Source: Marinomonas ostreistagni
GTDB lineage: Bacteria; Pseudomonadota; Gammaproteobacteria; Pseudomonadales; Marinomonadaceae
Length of the DNA: 64,000 nucleotides
Reading direction: 5' to 3'
Assembly: GCF_016888445.1 (NCBI RefSeq)
Contig: NZ_JAFEKF010000001.1
Span: forward strand, 558,001 to 622,000
Position numbers and translations under genes: made by a program. A model generated the notes under the pieces. It was given only the letters and a program-made list of their open reading frames with translations. It was not told the DNA's origin and searched no databases. Below are positions 53,690-61,659 of the stretch, one piece after another (position 1 is the first letter of the stretch; every line of letters starts with the position of its first letter).

Positions 53690-54625
53690 ATGGCAGGAAT
53701 GTTAGATGCGGTAGACCAAAGGACACAGCTGGTTGGTGAAAACCGCCTCGAGTTGTTGATGTTCCGTCTTGGTGGCATGCAAATGTTTGCGATCAATGTG
53801 TTTAAAGTTCAAGAAGTGGTGCAACTGCCGCGTTTGAACCTAATGCCACATCGTCACCCATCGGTCGCTGGGGTGACACATTTCCGTGGGCGTACCATTC
53901 CAGTCATTGATTTATCTGAGTCTATTGGCCTGCGTCCGATTGACAAAGAGAAGCCTTGTAATCTTATCGTGACTGAGTACAACAACACCATCCAAGGCTT
54001 TATGGTGGGTGAGGTTGATCGCATCATTAACATGAACTGGAGCGATATTTTACCGCCGCCAGATGGTACGGGGCGCCAGCATTATTTGACGGCTATTACG
54101 CGTGTGAATGACCGCTTAGTTGAGATCATTGATGTTGAAAAAGTCTTGGCAGAAATTTCACCATACGACACGCGTGTATCTGACGATGTCATCGACAAAG
54201 ATTTACTTACCCTTGCTAAAGGGCTAGAAGTACTGGTCGTAGATGACTCTTCGGTTGGTCTTGCTCAGTGCCGTTCGACATTAGATCACTTAGGCATCAA
54301 AGTACATTCTGCGACCGATGGTAAACGCGGCTTAGATCTTTTGAAAAAGTGGGCTGGCGACGGTGAAGATGTGCCTAACAAGCTTTTAATGCTCATTACG
54401 GATGCTGAGATGCCAGAAATGGACGGCTACCGTTTGACGCGCGAAATTCGTGAAGATCCACGCCTTAAAGATTTGTACATTGTGCTGCATACCTCGCTAA
54501 GTGGTAGTTTCAACAAAGCCATGGTGCAAAAAGTAGGGTGTGATGATTTCCTTTCCAAATTCCAGCCAGACAAGCTTGCGACGGTAATCCAAGACCGTAT
54601 TCGCAGCGTCATGGCCGACGATTAA
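53690..54625 (+). CDS. cheV: CheV, chemotaxis coupling protein with receiver
   Basis: CheV combines an N-terminal CheW-like coupling domain (about residues 20-165) with a C-terminal receiver domain (about 180-305). The receiver shows VLVVDDSS, the phospho-acceptor aspartate in ITDAEMPEMDGYR, the threonine/serine in VLHTSLSG and the lysine in LSKFQPDKL. It adjusts receptor-kinase coupling. No other chemotaxis or flagellar gene is near, and no sigma-28 promoter is visible in the 210-base upstream gap. Confidence 0.93.
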   Translation: MAGMLDAVDQRTQLVGENRLELLMFRLGGMQMFAINVFKVQEVVQLPRLNLMPHRHPSVAGVTHFRGRTIPVIDLSESIGLRPIDKEKPCNLIVTEYNNTIQGFMVGEVDRIINMNWSDILPPPDGTGRQHYLTAITRVNDRLVEIIDVEKVLAEISPYDTRVSDDVIDKDLLTLAKGLEVLVVDDSSVGLAQCRSTLDHLGIKVHSATDGKRGLDLLKKWAGDGEDVPNKLLMLITDAEMPEMDGYRLTREIREDPRLKDLYIVLHTSLSGSFNKAMVQKVGCDDFLSKFQPDKLATVIQDRIRSVMADD

Positions 54626-54670
54626 TAGACGATATATCAAGCGCCTTAGTGAACTAAGGTGCTCACACTT

Positions 54671-55414
54671 ATGTTTTTACTGTACCTTTTCTTGGCGCTG
54701 TTTTGTGCCGCTTTAGTCGTAGAACGTGTACGGCTAGACCCTATGCTGGTAGTGATGCCGTGTGTGTTGCTACTGTTTCCTACGGTTCCTGTGCTGCTTA
54801 CTAGCTACGTTAATGTGTTGGCGGTTGTGCTGCTCATGGCGTTGTTTTTCGTGATCAAAGAACGACAGCAGTTAAACGTAGAGTCGATTACCCGTTTAGG
54901 AGCCGGTCTTTCATTAGGCGGCTTTGTGGGTGTTCAATTGCTTACGTTACTGCCGTTATCACAAGTGACTTTAGTATTGCTGCTGTTGACTTTGTCCAGC
55001 TTCAGTCTTGGACTAAGTGCCCTCAAAGGTGTTGATATACTGCGTCTACCACAGATGGCGCAATTGTGGGCTGGTCTAGCGCTTGGAATGGTGCAGTTTC
55101 TTGGTTTGGGCAGCGGTAGAGCTTTACTGAAAACACATCAAGAGGCGAGTTCAAAGGCCAATCATTTTGCCTTGTGGGCATTTGGTTTAGTCGGAGCTTT
55201 GATTGGTTTGCTAGCCTTACCCTCTGCATCAACGACACCATTACATCTTGATATAAGTGTTATCGTGGTCGCTTTGTTAGCTATCTTAGCGGGGCTTTTT
55301 TTGGCCAGCAGAATAAATGTCAGTGCGTTTGAATCCAAACTGTTGCGTTGGATCGTAGTGCTGGTGTGCTTAAGTGTCTGGGCGCATCTTACCTTTAAAT
55401 TTTTCATCCTTTAA
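54671..55414 (+). CDS. TauE/SafE-like multi-pass membrane protein
   Basis: The 247-residue hydrophobic protein has about eight membrane segments, in two halves of four, as in the TSUP (TauE/SafE) anion exporter family. The call rests on layout and on C-terminal FLASRINVSAFESKLLRWIVVL. The start is ATG 54671 or GTG 54659. The substrate is not deducible. HemH follows by 19 bases. Confidence 0.65.
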   Translation: MFLLYLFLALFCAALVVERVRLDPMLVVMPCVLLLFPTVPVLLTSYVNVLAVVLLMALFFVIKERQQLNVESITRLGAGLSLGGFVGVQLLTLLPLSQVTLVLLLLTLSSFSLGLSALKGVDILRLPQMAQLWAGLALGMVQFLGLGSGRALLKTHQEASSKANHFALWAFGLVGALIGLLALPSASTTPLHLDISVIVVALLAILAGLFLASRINVSAFESKLLRWIVVLVCLSVWAHLTFKFFIL

Positions 55415-55433
55415 CGAAGACAATGGACTAACC

Positions 55434-56426
55434 ATGCAGCAAAATTCCCCTCTGATCGGCGTCTTACTCATGAATCTAGGTACGCCCGAAGCGCCTACGC
55501 CAGCGGCGGTGAAAACCTATTTGCGTGAGTTTTTATCGGACCCTCGAGTGGTCGATGTCAATCCATGGATCTGGAAGCCGGTGCTCAATGGCATTATTTT
55601 AAATACACGTCCGCGAAAAGTGGCCAAAGTGTACCAAGAAGTATGGATGGAAGAAGGTTCACCTTTGTTGGTGCTCGGGCAGCGTTTGACCGATAAATTG
55701 GCGCAGCGTTTAAATGCTAATCAAGAGCGCTATGTGGTGGCAAAAGCCATGACCTATGGCGCGCCGAGCGTGGAGTCTGCAGGCAAACTGTTTCGTGAAA
55801 AAGGTGTCGAGAAAATCTTCGTCTTGCCAATGTATCCGCAGTTTTCTCGTTCGACTACTGCAGCGGCTTACGATCGCTTAATGGCATCCTTAAAGCGCTG
55901 CCCACATTGGCCCGCATTGAATCTATTGCAAGATTACGCAGATCACCCACGTTACATTGAGGCACTGGTGCAAACCATCAAAGCACAATGGCAAGAACAG
56001 GGCGAGCAGCGCCACTTATTGTTCTCTTATCATGGTGTGCCTAAGCGCTATGTCACTGAAGGCGACCCTTATCAGCGACGCTGCGAGGCGACCACGCAAG
56101 CAGTCGTTGCCAAGCTTGGCTTATCTGAGTCGGAATACACTCATGTGTACCAATCACGCTTTGGCCGTGAGGAATGGTTGAAGCCCTATGCTGATGAGAC
56201 CATGCGAGCATTGCCAGGCAAAGGAATCACAGCCATTAATGTCATCAGTCCAGCCTTTGCGATAGACTGTATCGAAACCCTAGAGGAGATCGATATGCAG
56301 CTTCGTGATGAGTTCCTGGCGGCTGGTGGTGAGCGTTTTGACTACATTGCTGCCTTGAATGACTCTGCGGATCAAGTGGCATTATACGAAACCCTTGTTC
56401 ATGAAAACACGCAACATTGGATATAA
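55434..56426 (+). CDS. hemH: HemH, ferrochelatase
   Basis: Ferrochelatase inserts iron into protoporphyrin IX in the last step of heme synthesis. From the ATG at 55434 the protein has 330 residues and shows LLMNLGTPEAPTPAAVKTYLREFLSD, VLPMYPQFSRSTT, the active-site histidine in LFSYHGVPKRY, the SRFGREEWLKPYADE region and CIETLEEID. No C-terminal 2Fe-2S cysteine motif is visible. The HAD gene follows four bases after the stop. Confidence 0.96.
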   Translation: MQQNSPLIGVLLMNLGTPEAPTPAAVKTYLREFLSDPRVVDVNPWIWKPVLNGIILNTRPRKVAKVYQEVWMEEGSPLLVLGQRLTDKLAQRLNANQERYVVAKAMTYGAPSVESAGKLFREKGVEKIFVLPMYPQFSRSTTAAAYDRLMASLKRCPHWPALNLLQDYADHPRYIEALVQTIKAQWQEQGEQRHLLFSYHGVPKRYVTEGDPYQRRCEATTQAVVAKLGLSESEYTHVYQSRFGREEWLKPYADETMRALPGKGITAINVISPAFAIDCIETLEEIDMQLRDEFLAAGGERFDYIAALNDSADQVALYETLVHENTQHWI

Positions 56427-56429
56427 AGT

Positions 56430-57146
56430 TTGTCTACCCCCCAGCTAAAAACGATCGCTTTTGATGCCGACGATACCTTATGGCGCAATGAAGATTTGTT
56501 CCATTCTTCACAAGATTATTTTGTGCAGATGCTTGAGAAATATCACTCTAAAGAGTACATCCTTGAGCACCTCAATAGCATCCAAATAGCAAACCTGAGC
56601 AATTTCGGTTATGGCATCAAAGGTTTTACGCTTTCTATGATCGAAACCGCCATTTCGCTGACAGAGGGGCGGATTACAGGCTACGAGATCCATGAGATCA
56701 TAACTCTAGCAAAACAGATGGTGGCATCGCCAGTCGAGTTGTTACCAGGCGTGGAAGAATTGTTGCAATCACTTCAAGGTCGCTGTCAGCTAATGGTAAT
56801 CACTAAGGGCGACTTACTGGATCAAGAAGGCAAGTTGGCTCGATCAGGCTTGGCGCAGTACTTTGACCTTTATGAGGTAGTCAGTAACAAAAAAGAGAGC
56901 AATTATCAGCGTTTGTTTGAGCGCTTGCAGCTTAAGCCAAGCGAGACCTTAATGATCGGCAATTCGCTGCGCTCAGACATTTTGCCTGTGCTCAATGTAG
57001 GTGGGCATGCCTTGCATATTCCGTATCATACGACTTGGTCTCATGAGCAAGTGACCCAAGCTGAGCTTGACGCTTATCAGCCTATCGCCACTGTTCGTTC
57101 AGCTGAAGACGTGCTGTCTTGGTTAGATGCACACTTTTCGATGTAG
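56430..57146 (+). CDS. HAD-family phosphatase
   Basis: The 238-residue protein is a haloacid-dehalogenase-type hydrolase with the nucleophile motif IAFDADDTLW, a helical cap domain (about 25-95), the MVITKGD motif II and the LMIGNSLRSDILP motif IV. It is probably a small-molecule phosphatase; the substrate is unknown. It starts with TTG at 56430, four bases after hemH; no ATG lies nearby. It may be in the hemH transcript. Confidence 0.83.
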   Translation: MSTPQLKTIAFDADDTLWRNEDLFHSSQDYFVQMLEKYHSKEYILEHLNSIQIANLSNFGYGIKGFTLSMIETAISLTEGRITGYEIHEIITLAKQMVASPVELLPGVEELLQSLQGRCQLMVITKGDLLDQEGKLARSGLAQYFDLYEVVSNKKESNYQRLFERLQLKPSETLMIGNSLRSDILPVLNVGGHALHIPYHTTWSHEQVTQAELDAYQPIATVRSAEDVLSWLDAHFSM

Positions 57147-57156
57147 AGAGGGGATT

Positions 57157-57483
57157 ATGAAACGTATTTTAGTATTGTTAGTCGGTATGGTGTTGTCTGT
57201 TTCATCTGGCTACGCTAACGAAAATATAGAAAGCCTTCGTCAATCAGCTCAACAATTAACAGATCGTGTTCGTGAGGTTGCTTCAGATGTTGCTGAGCGC
57301 ACCAATGAAGTCGCTCGCGATGGGGCGGATCGTTCACGCGAAGTAGGCCAAGATGTGGGGGAGGCCAGCAGAGATGTATGGCAGCGTGTTAAAGAGTCGA
57401 CTCGTCGCGCCAGTGATAATGTGAGGCAGGCCACTCAAGGTAATGGGTGTGCCAATGCTCAGCAGGGTTGTGGTTCGGAGTAG
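57157..57483 (+). CDS. Small exported helical protein with C-terminal cysteines
   Basis: I do not recognise this 108-residue protein. It starts at ATG 57157 after GAGAGGGG and has a clear signal peptide ending near SGYA. The mature part is a charged amphipathic helix with repeats about 11 or 7 residues long, rich in R, E, D, V and A (patterns like REVASDVAERTNEVARDGAD), comparable to LEA- or apolipoprotein-like proteins. The last 13 residues hold two cysteines (GNGCANAQQGCGSE) that could form a disulfide. It sits between the HAD and zinc-ribbon genes on the same strand. Confidence 0.75.
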   Translation: MKRILVLLVGMVLSVSSGYANENIESLRQSAQQLTDRVREVASDVAERTNEVARDGADRSREVGQDVGEASRDVWQRVKESTRRASDNVRQATQGNGCANAQQGCGSE

Positions 57484-57489
57484 CCTTGA

Positions 57490-58008
57490 TTGACGCGTGA
57501 TAATGGCGGTAAGCCAAAGATACAGGACCCATGGGAATCAGAGTTTCTGCAGCAAGACGGCTCGGGTTACATTGGCACGCCCAGCAAACGTTATCGGTGT
57601 CCTAAATGCCAAGGTGTATTGCTACTTAAACAAGGCAAAAATGGCGCCTTTTGGGGCTGTGAAAATTATCCAACTTGTGATTACACCGCCAATGATGAAG
57701 AGGGGCGTCCCGTCAGGGCGAAAAAGTACTTCTGCCCTTTATGTGGTGGTCAGTTACGCAAGAAAACCCACGGTGCAAATACATTTTGGGGATGCTCAAA
57801 CTACCCGGAGTGTAAGCTAACTCTGGAAGATCACAACGGTGAGCCGACTTCGTCGAGAAAATATCCTTGCCGAGCCTGTGGGCACTACTTGGTACGTAAA
57901 AAAGGACCTAAGGGATACTTTTGGGGTTGTATCAAATATCCAGATTGCCGGCATACTTTGCCGGATTACCAAGGGCAGCCCGTGCCGCGTAAACGCAGCG
58001 CGGACTGA
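57490..58008 (+). CDS. Stand-alone topoisomerase I-type zinc-ribbon protein
   Basis: The 172-residue protein is three tandem C4 zinc ribbons of the type at the C terminus of DNA topoisomerase I: CPKCQGVLLLKQGKNGAFWGC, then CPLCGG with FWGCSNYPEC, then CRACGH with FWGCIKYPDC. No topoisomerase catalytic domain is present. Such proteins (for example YrdD of E. coli) probably bind single-stranded DNA or RNA. It starts with TTG at 57490, six bases after the preceding gene. The gene is convergent with yfcH, 14 bases apart and without a clear terminator. Confidence 0.85.
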   Translation: MTRDNGGKPKIQDPWESEFLQQDGSGYIGTPSKRYRCPKCQGVLLLKQGKNGAFWGCENYPTCDYTANDEEGRPVRAKKYFCPLCGGQLRKKTHGANTFWGCSNYPECKLTLEDHNGEPTSSRKYPCRACGHYLVRKKGPKGYFWGCIKYPDCRHTLPDYQGQPVPRKRSAD

Positions 58009-58022
58009 TACTTTCATGAGTT

Positions 58023-58889
58023 CTAGGTCAGGCTTTTTAAAGCGGCTTTAAGGGTTGGGTATTCAAACTCAAAGCCTTGCTCCTCTAGGCGCATAGGTAC
58101 CACTTTTTGGCCGCGCGTCAGCAAAGACCCCATGTCCCCCATGGCCTTATCCAATACCCAAGCAGGCGTCGTTAGCAAATGAGGTCGACGCAACACTTCG
58201 GCGTAGGTGCGCGAGAAAGTTTCCTGGTTGACCACTTCTGGTGCCACGAGATTATAGATGCCCTGGTAGTCCGGCTGTTCTAAGGCGGTCCATATGAAGC
58301 GACAGACATCGTGTACATGTATCCAAGGGAAATACTGCTGTCCGTCACCGATTTTGCTACCAAAACCAAGTTTGTAAGGCCACTTCATTTTGTTGAGTGC
58401 CCCACCGTGCCCCAACACTACCCCTAAGCGAAAGATGACGACCCGTGTGTCAAATGCTTCGAATTTCTTCGCCGTGTATTCCCACGCACTACACAGCTGG
58501 TGGGTAAAGCCTGGATTGGCGGTGGTCGTTTCAGTAAAGGTTTTGCTGCGATCAAAGCCATAATAGCCAACCGCAGAAGCATTAAGCAGCACTTTGGGTT
58601 TGGTTTTAAGTTTGTTGAGCAAGGACTCAGTAAAGCCGACGCGGCTGTCGAGTAGTTCTTTTTGGCGCTCAGCACTCCAGCGTTTATCAGCAATGCCAGC
58701 ACCGGCCAAATTTACGATGGCATCAAAATAATGATCACTGATTTCATCTATTTTGAGCTTCTGTACGTAACTAGGAATCGAGCCTTGGTGTTTATGAATC
58801 AGTGCAAAGACTTCAAATCCTGCCGCGGTCAGCGTGGGGTACAAGTTGGTGGCAACGAATCCGTTTGCGCCCGTAATCAATACTTTCAT
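58023..58889 (-). CDS. yfcH: YfcH-like NAD(P)-dependent epimerase (TIGR01777 type)
   Basis: The 288-residue protein is an extended short-chain dehydrogenase with MKVLITGANGFVATNLYP at the start, NLAGAGIADKRW, LLNASAVGYYG and a C-terminal DUF1731-like end (LTRGQKVVPMRLEEQGFEFEYPTL). It matches the TIGR01777/YfcH group, of unknown substrate. I start at ATG 58889 (AGGAGC just upstream); an ATG at 58937 is in frame but adds no nucleotide-binding sequence. Confidence 0.87.
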   Translation of the reverse strand: MKVLITGANGFVATNLYPTLTAAGFEVFALIHKHQGSIPSYVQKLKIDEISDHYFDAIVNLAGAGIADKRWSAERQKELLDSRVGFTESLLNKLKTKPKVLLNASAVGYYGFDRSKTFTETTTANPGFTHQLCSAWEYTAKKFEAFDTRVVIFRLGVVLGHGGALNKMKWPYKLGFGSKIGDGQQYFPWIHVHDVCRFIWTALEQPDYQGIYNLVAPEVVNQETFSRTYAEVLRRPHLLTTPAWVLDKAMGDMGSLLTRGQKVVPMRLEEQGFEFEYPTLKAALKSLT

Positions 58890-59042
58890 CTGCGGCTCCT
58901 TCAAAGAATGTACCCTTAGTGTACGCCATTTGCCCAAAAATAGATCAAGGCTCGCAGTGAAATAATTTTCTTATCAGAAGGTAATCCCTTCTTTTTAAAA
59001 GACTTAATCGCTAAAATATCGAATACGAAAAAAGGTAGTTAC

Positions 59043-59414
59043 ATGCAACTTAATCAGTTTGACCACATTATTTTATTAGCGCACGGCAGTAGCGACGAGC
59101 GCTGGAAGATTCCATTTGAGCAGTTATTGACTCGTGTGACTGGTGAAGTGTCAGCGGATAAGGTAAGTTTGGCGTACATGGAATTGTGTCAACCGACCGT
59201 TGAGGAAGTTTTGAGCACACTTTCACAAGATAAAGCAAACATTGCGGTCTTCCCGCTGTTTTTTGCCCAAGGACGCCACCTTCGTAAGGATGTACCGGAG
59301 CAATTGGCGCATTTGAATAACGAGCATCGCTCTCTCACGCTGCTTGACCCTATCGGTCATGACCCAGAAGTGGTGGCAGCAATGGAGAGAGCCATTGTTT
59401 CCAAGCTGGCTTAG
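59043..59414 (+). CDS. CbiX/SirB-like chelatase
   Basis: The 123-residue protein has the small CbiX fold, with the catalytic histidine motif LLAHGSSDERW at the N terminus and FPLFFAQGRHLRKDVPEQL (second histidine) in the middle. Short CbiX proteins act on sirohydrochlorin as cobalt, nickel or iron chelatase. No other cobalamin or siroheme gene is near. The condensin genes begin 49 bases downstream without a clear terminator. Confidence 0.85.
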   Translation: MQLNQFDHIILLAHGSSDERWKIPFEQLLTRVTGEVSADKVSLAYMELCQPTVEEVLSTLSQDKANIAVFPLFFAQGRHLRKDVPEQLAHLNNEHRSLTLLDPIGHDPEVVAAMERAIVSKLA

Positions 59415-59463
59415 ACAAACGCTAGGCTTCAGCTTAACCATTACATAAACGGATTGGTTCTGA

Positions 59464-60861
59464 ATGCTATTCACCCATCTACCCGAGGAGATTTTTCAGG
59501 CTCTCTCGGGTTCCAATAAATTGTTAATCGAAGCGGTATTATTTGATCTGTCCGAGGTGTTTTATGACCATGCGGAAGATCCGATTAAGGATAAATCTTC
59601 GATCATCGAAGCCATCGAAGACTCACTGCATAAGCTGGATACACTCGCTTGGCATGATGATGTTAAAGAGGGTTTTGACTCGCCCAAGACTATTCACGAC
59701 TATGCTTTGCGGATTTACCATCGATTGGTGAATACTGGTTGGCTGATTGAAGAGCAAGAGCTGTATCGAGTCAGCGTACTGATGTCGCCACAGGTATCGA
59801 TGCTGTTGCGCTCGTTAGTCGAAATCAGTCGCCATGGCAAACGCAATTACGGCGCGACCGTACTTAGTATTTTGAGTAATCTTGAGTCAGTTGCTAAGCA
59901 CCCACAAGAACGTGGTGTGACACTGAATCAATCCGCTGAAGCGGCGCGTGACTTCTCCGCGCATTTGAATCAGATTTTGTTGGGCATCCGAAGCCTTCAG
60001 CGTGATTTGTTCGCCAAACGCAACCCGAAAGAAATTGTGTCCGGCTTCTTTGATTTGTTTGTGGAAGGCATCTTGATAGCCGACTACAAAACCATTAAAA
60101 CCAGCAATAACCCGTTTCGCTTCCGTCGCCAGATTCTTGAGTTGACGCAAAGCTTCCTTGCTGAGCCCAACCTGCTAGGGCAGATCGCTCAATGTTACGC
60201 CGATCAGCAGCTGATTTCGGTGGATGCTGCGATGGTCATCGTGGAAAAAGATTGCCGTGATATCATTCAAACCTTTAGCACCATTGAGCAGCGTTTAGAG
60301 CGTATCGATGAGTATCGTTATCGTCTTGAAAAGCGTGCCGCTGATACCGCACGTTACATGGATTCTTCACGCCCAGGGTTAGCCAACAAAGTGGCGGGCA
60401 TTATCACCGACGTGGCTAAATTTGATACCTTGCCGACCCTTAAAAATGTCGTCGGCGGTAAAATCGTTGGTGTGGAGTCTTGTGCCCAGCCAATGAAACG
60501 CCGTGAGCCACCACCGCCACGTGTCATTACGCAAGCGGAAGTGCCGCAGTCCGCATTAGCCTTGCGTGACCGCCAACGTCGTTTCCATGAGGCGCGCCAA
60601 GTGAGTGCCACTAAGCTGCAGGGCTACCTCGATCGTCAGCTGTCCGAAAAGTCGGCCATGCATATCACTGACTTTACCATTGAGTCCGTAGAAGACTTTG
60701 TGTGCTTTGATCATCTTCGTTATATCGGCTCACTGGGAATCAATGCAAAACGTATCGAGAAAACTTTCGATGTCGTGTTTACCGATCAATATATCAATGT
60801 GCGCGATTTTGTAGAATGTCGTGAATTTAATGTAGTGCGCAGGAGCAAAGCTAATGCTTAG
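59464..60861 (+). CDS. JetA/MksF-like kleisin of a Wadjet/Mks condensin
   Basis: The 465-residue protein matches my memory of the JetA (DUF5716) family, the kleisin-like subunit that bridges the SMC heads in Wadjet and corresponds to MksF. It is helical, with an N-terminal winged-helix-like region (about 1-140, HLPEEIFQALSG, RIYHRLVNTGWLIEE) and a long central helical part (about 150-330, LNQILLGIRSLQRDLFAKRNPKEIVSGFF). The order JetA-JetB-JetC and the eight-base overlap with the next gene support the call. Subtype is uncertain, probably type II or the MksF of Mks condensins. It has no phosphatase, nuclease or membrane motif. Confidence 0.85.
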   Translation: MLFTHLPEEIFQALSGSNKLLIEAVLFDLSEVFYDHAEDPIKDKSSIIEAIEDSLHKLDTLAWHDDVKEGFDSPKTIHDYALRIYHRLVNTGWLIEEQELYRVSVLMSPQVSMLLRSLVEISRHGKRNYGATVLSILSNLESVAKHPQERGVTLNQSAEAARDFSAHLNQILLGIRSLQRDLFAKRNPKEIVSGFFDLFVEGILIADYKTIKTSNNPFRFRRQILELTQSFLAEPNLLGQIAQCYADQQLISVDAAMVIVEKDCRDIIQTFSTIEQRLERIDEYRYRLEKRAADTARYMDSSRPGLANKVAGIITDVAKFDTLPTLKNVVGGKIVGVESCAQPMKRREPPPPRVITQAEVPQSALALRDRQRRFHEARQVSATKLQGYLDRQLSEKSAMHITDFTIESVEDFVCFDHLRYIGSLGINAKRIEKTFDVVFTDQYINVRDFVECREFNVVRRSKANA

Positions 60862-61654
60862 AGAATTAAAACGAGCCGCTGAGGAGTCTGGTAAAGACCC
60901 ACAAGAGTTTCAGCAGACTGCGAACTATTTGGTAGCCAATCAATTTGTCAGTGCATTCAAGCATGGACAACGTCGCCATTATCTGTTGGTCGAAATGTAC
61001 CAGCAGTACTTCTCTAATTTATTCGATGCCTTAGGCATGAAACTATACGTGAATGAAAATGAGCGTCTGGCGGGTGTGTTACCCGTTGAAAAAGAAGCCT
61101 TTGTACGTTTGAAAACCGATGAAACCCTATTTTTGTTGGTGATGCGCCAAGTGTACGAAGAAAAAGTCGAAAACTTCGAAATTGATAATGGCTTTGTTAG
61201 CACCAACAGTGTGGCGATCCTTGAGCGCTATGTGCAGTTGGTCAAACGTGAGATTCCAACGGAAACGCGTTTTAAAGAAATTTTGAGCTTGTTCAGCAAG
61301 CACGGTGTCATCATTCGCGGCAAAGCGTTTGAAGAAGACGCCAAAAACCTCATGATTAGTATTACGCCGGTGGTGCGTTTAATCGTGACCGAGGCTTACC
61401 TGCGTCAACTGGAGTCATTTAATGGTAGTGATCCAGACGATGATGATGTTGACACGGAGGAAGAGGGCGGTCAGAACGAGCCTGCGAGCGTTGAACAGCC
61501 TTCTGTAGCGCTTGAGCAAGCACCTGAAAGCGCCGCTATGACTGACGATCAGGCGCCCCTAGAGTTAGCTGAGGACGAGTCATCTTCTGACCAAACGCTA
61601 TTGGAGCTGTCGTTAGACGATGCTGATGTAACCGAAAAGAATGAGGCGCCATAA
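60854..61654 (+). CDS. JetB/MksE-like (DUF4194) subunit with acidic tail
   Basis: The 266-residue protein fits the DUF4194/MksE group, a KITE-like winged-helix dimer that binds the kleisin. The core (about 1-190) includes LVANQFVSAFKHGQRRHYLLV and ERLAGVLPVEKEAFVRLKTDETLFLLVMRQ. From about residue 190 the protein has a 77-residue acidic tail, rich in D, E, S and Q with no helix-like core, which is not part of the usual family length. Ribosome site AGGAG lies 8 bases before the ATG inside jetA. The stop is five bases before the SMC gene. Confidence 0.87.
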   Translation: MLRELKRAAEESGKDPQEFQQTANYLVANQFVSAFKHGQRRHYLLVEMYQQYFSNLFDALGMKLYVNENERLAGVLPVEKEAFVRLKTDETLFLLVMRQVYEEKVENFEIDNGFVSTNSVAILERYVQLVKREIPTETRFKEILSLFSKHGVIIRGKAFEEDAKNLMISITPVVRLIVTEAYLRQLESFNGSDPDDDDVDTEEEGGQNEPASVEQPSVALEQAPESAAMTDDQAPLELAEDESSSDQTLLELSLDDADVTEKNEAP

Positions 61655-61659
61655 TACCT

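Noticed and set aside
58976-58996. A stem AGAAGG/CCTTCT followed by T bases, as a terminator upstream of the cbiX-like gene
   Set aside because: The stem is short and AT-rich, and no plus-strand gene precedes it, since yfcH is on the other strand. It is probably chance.
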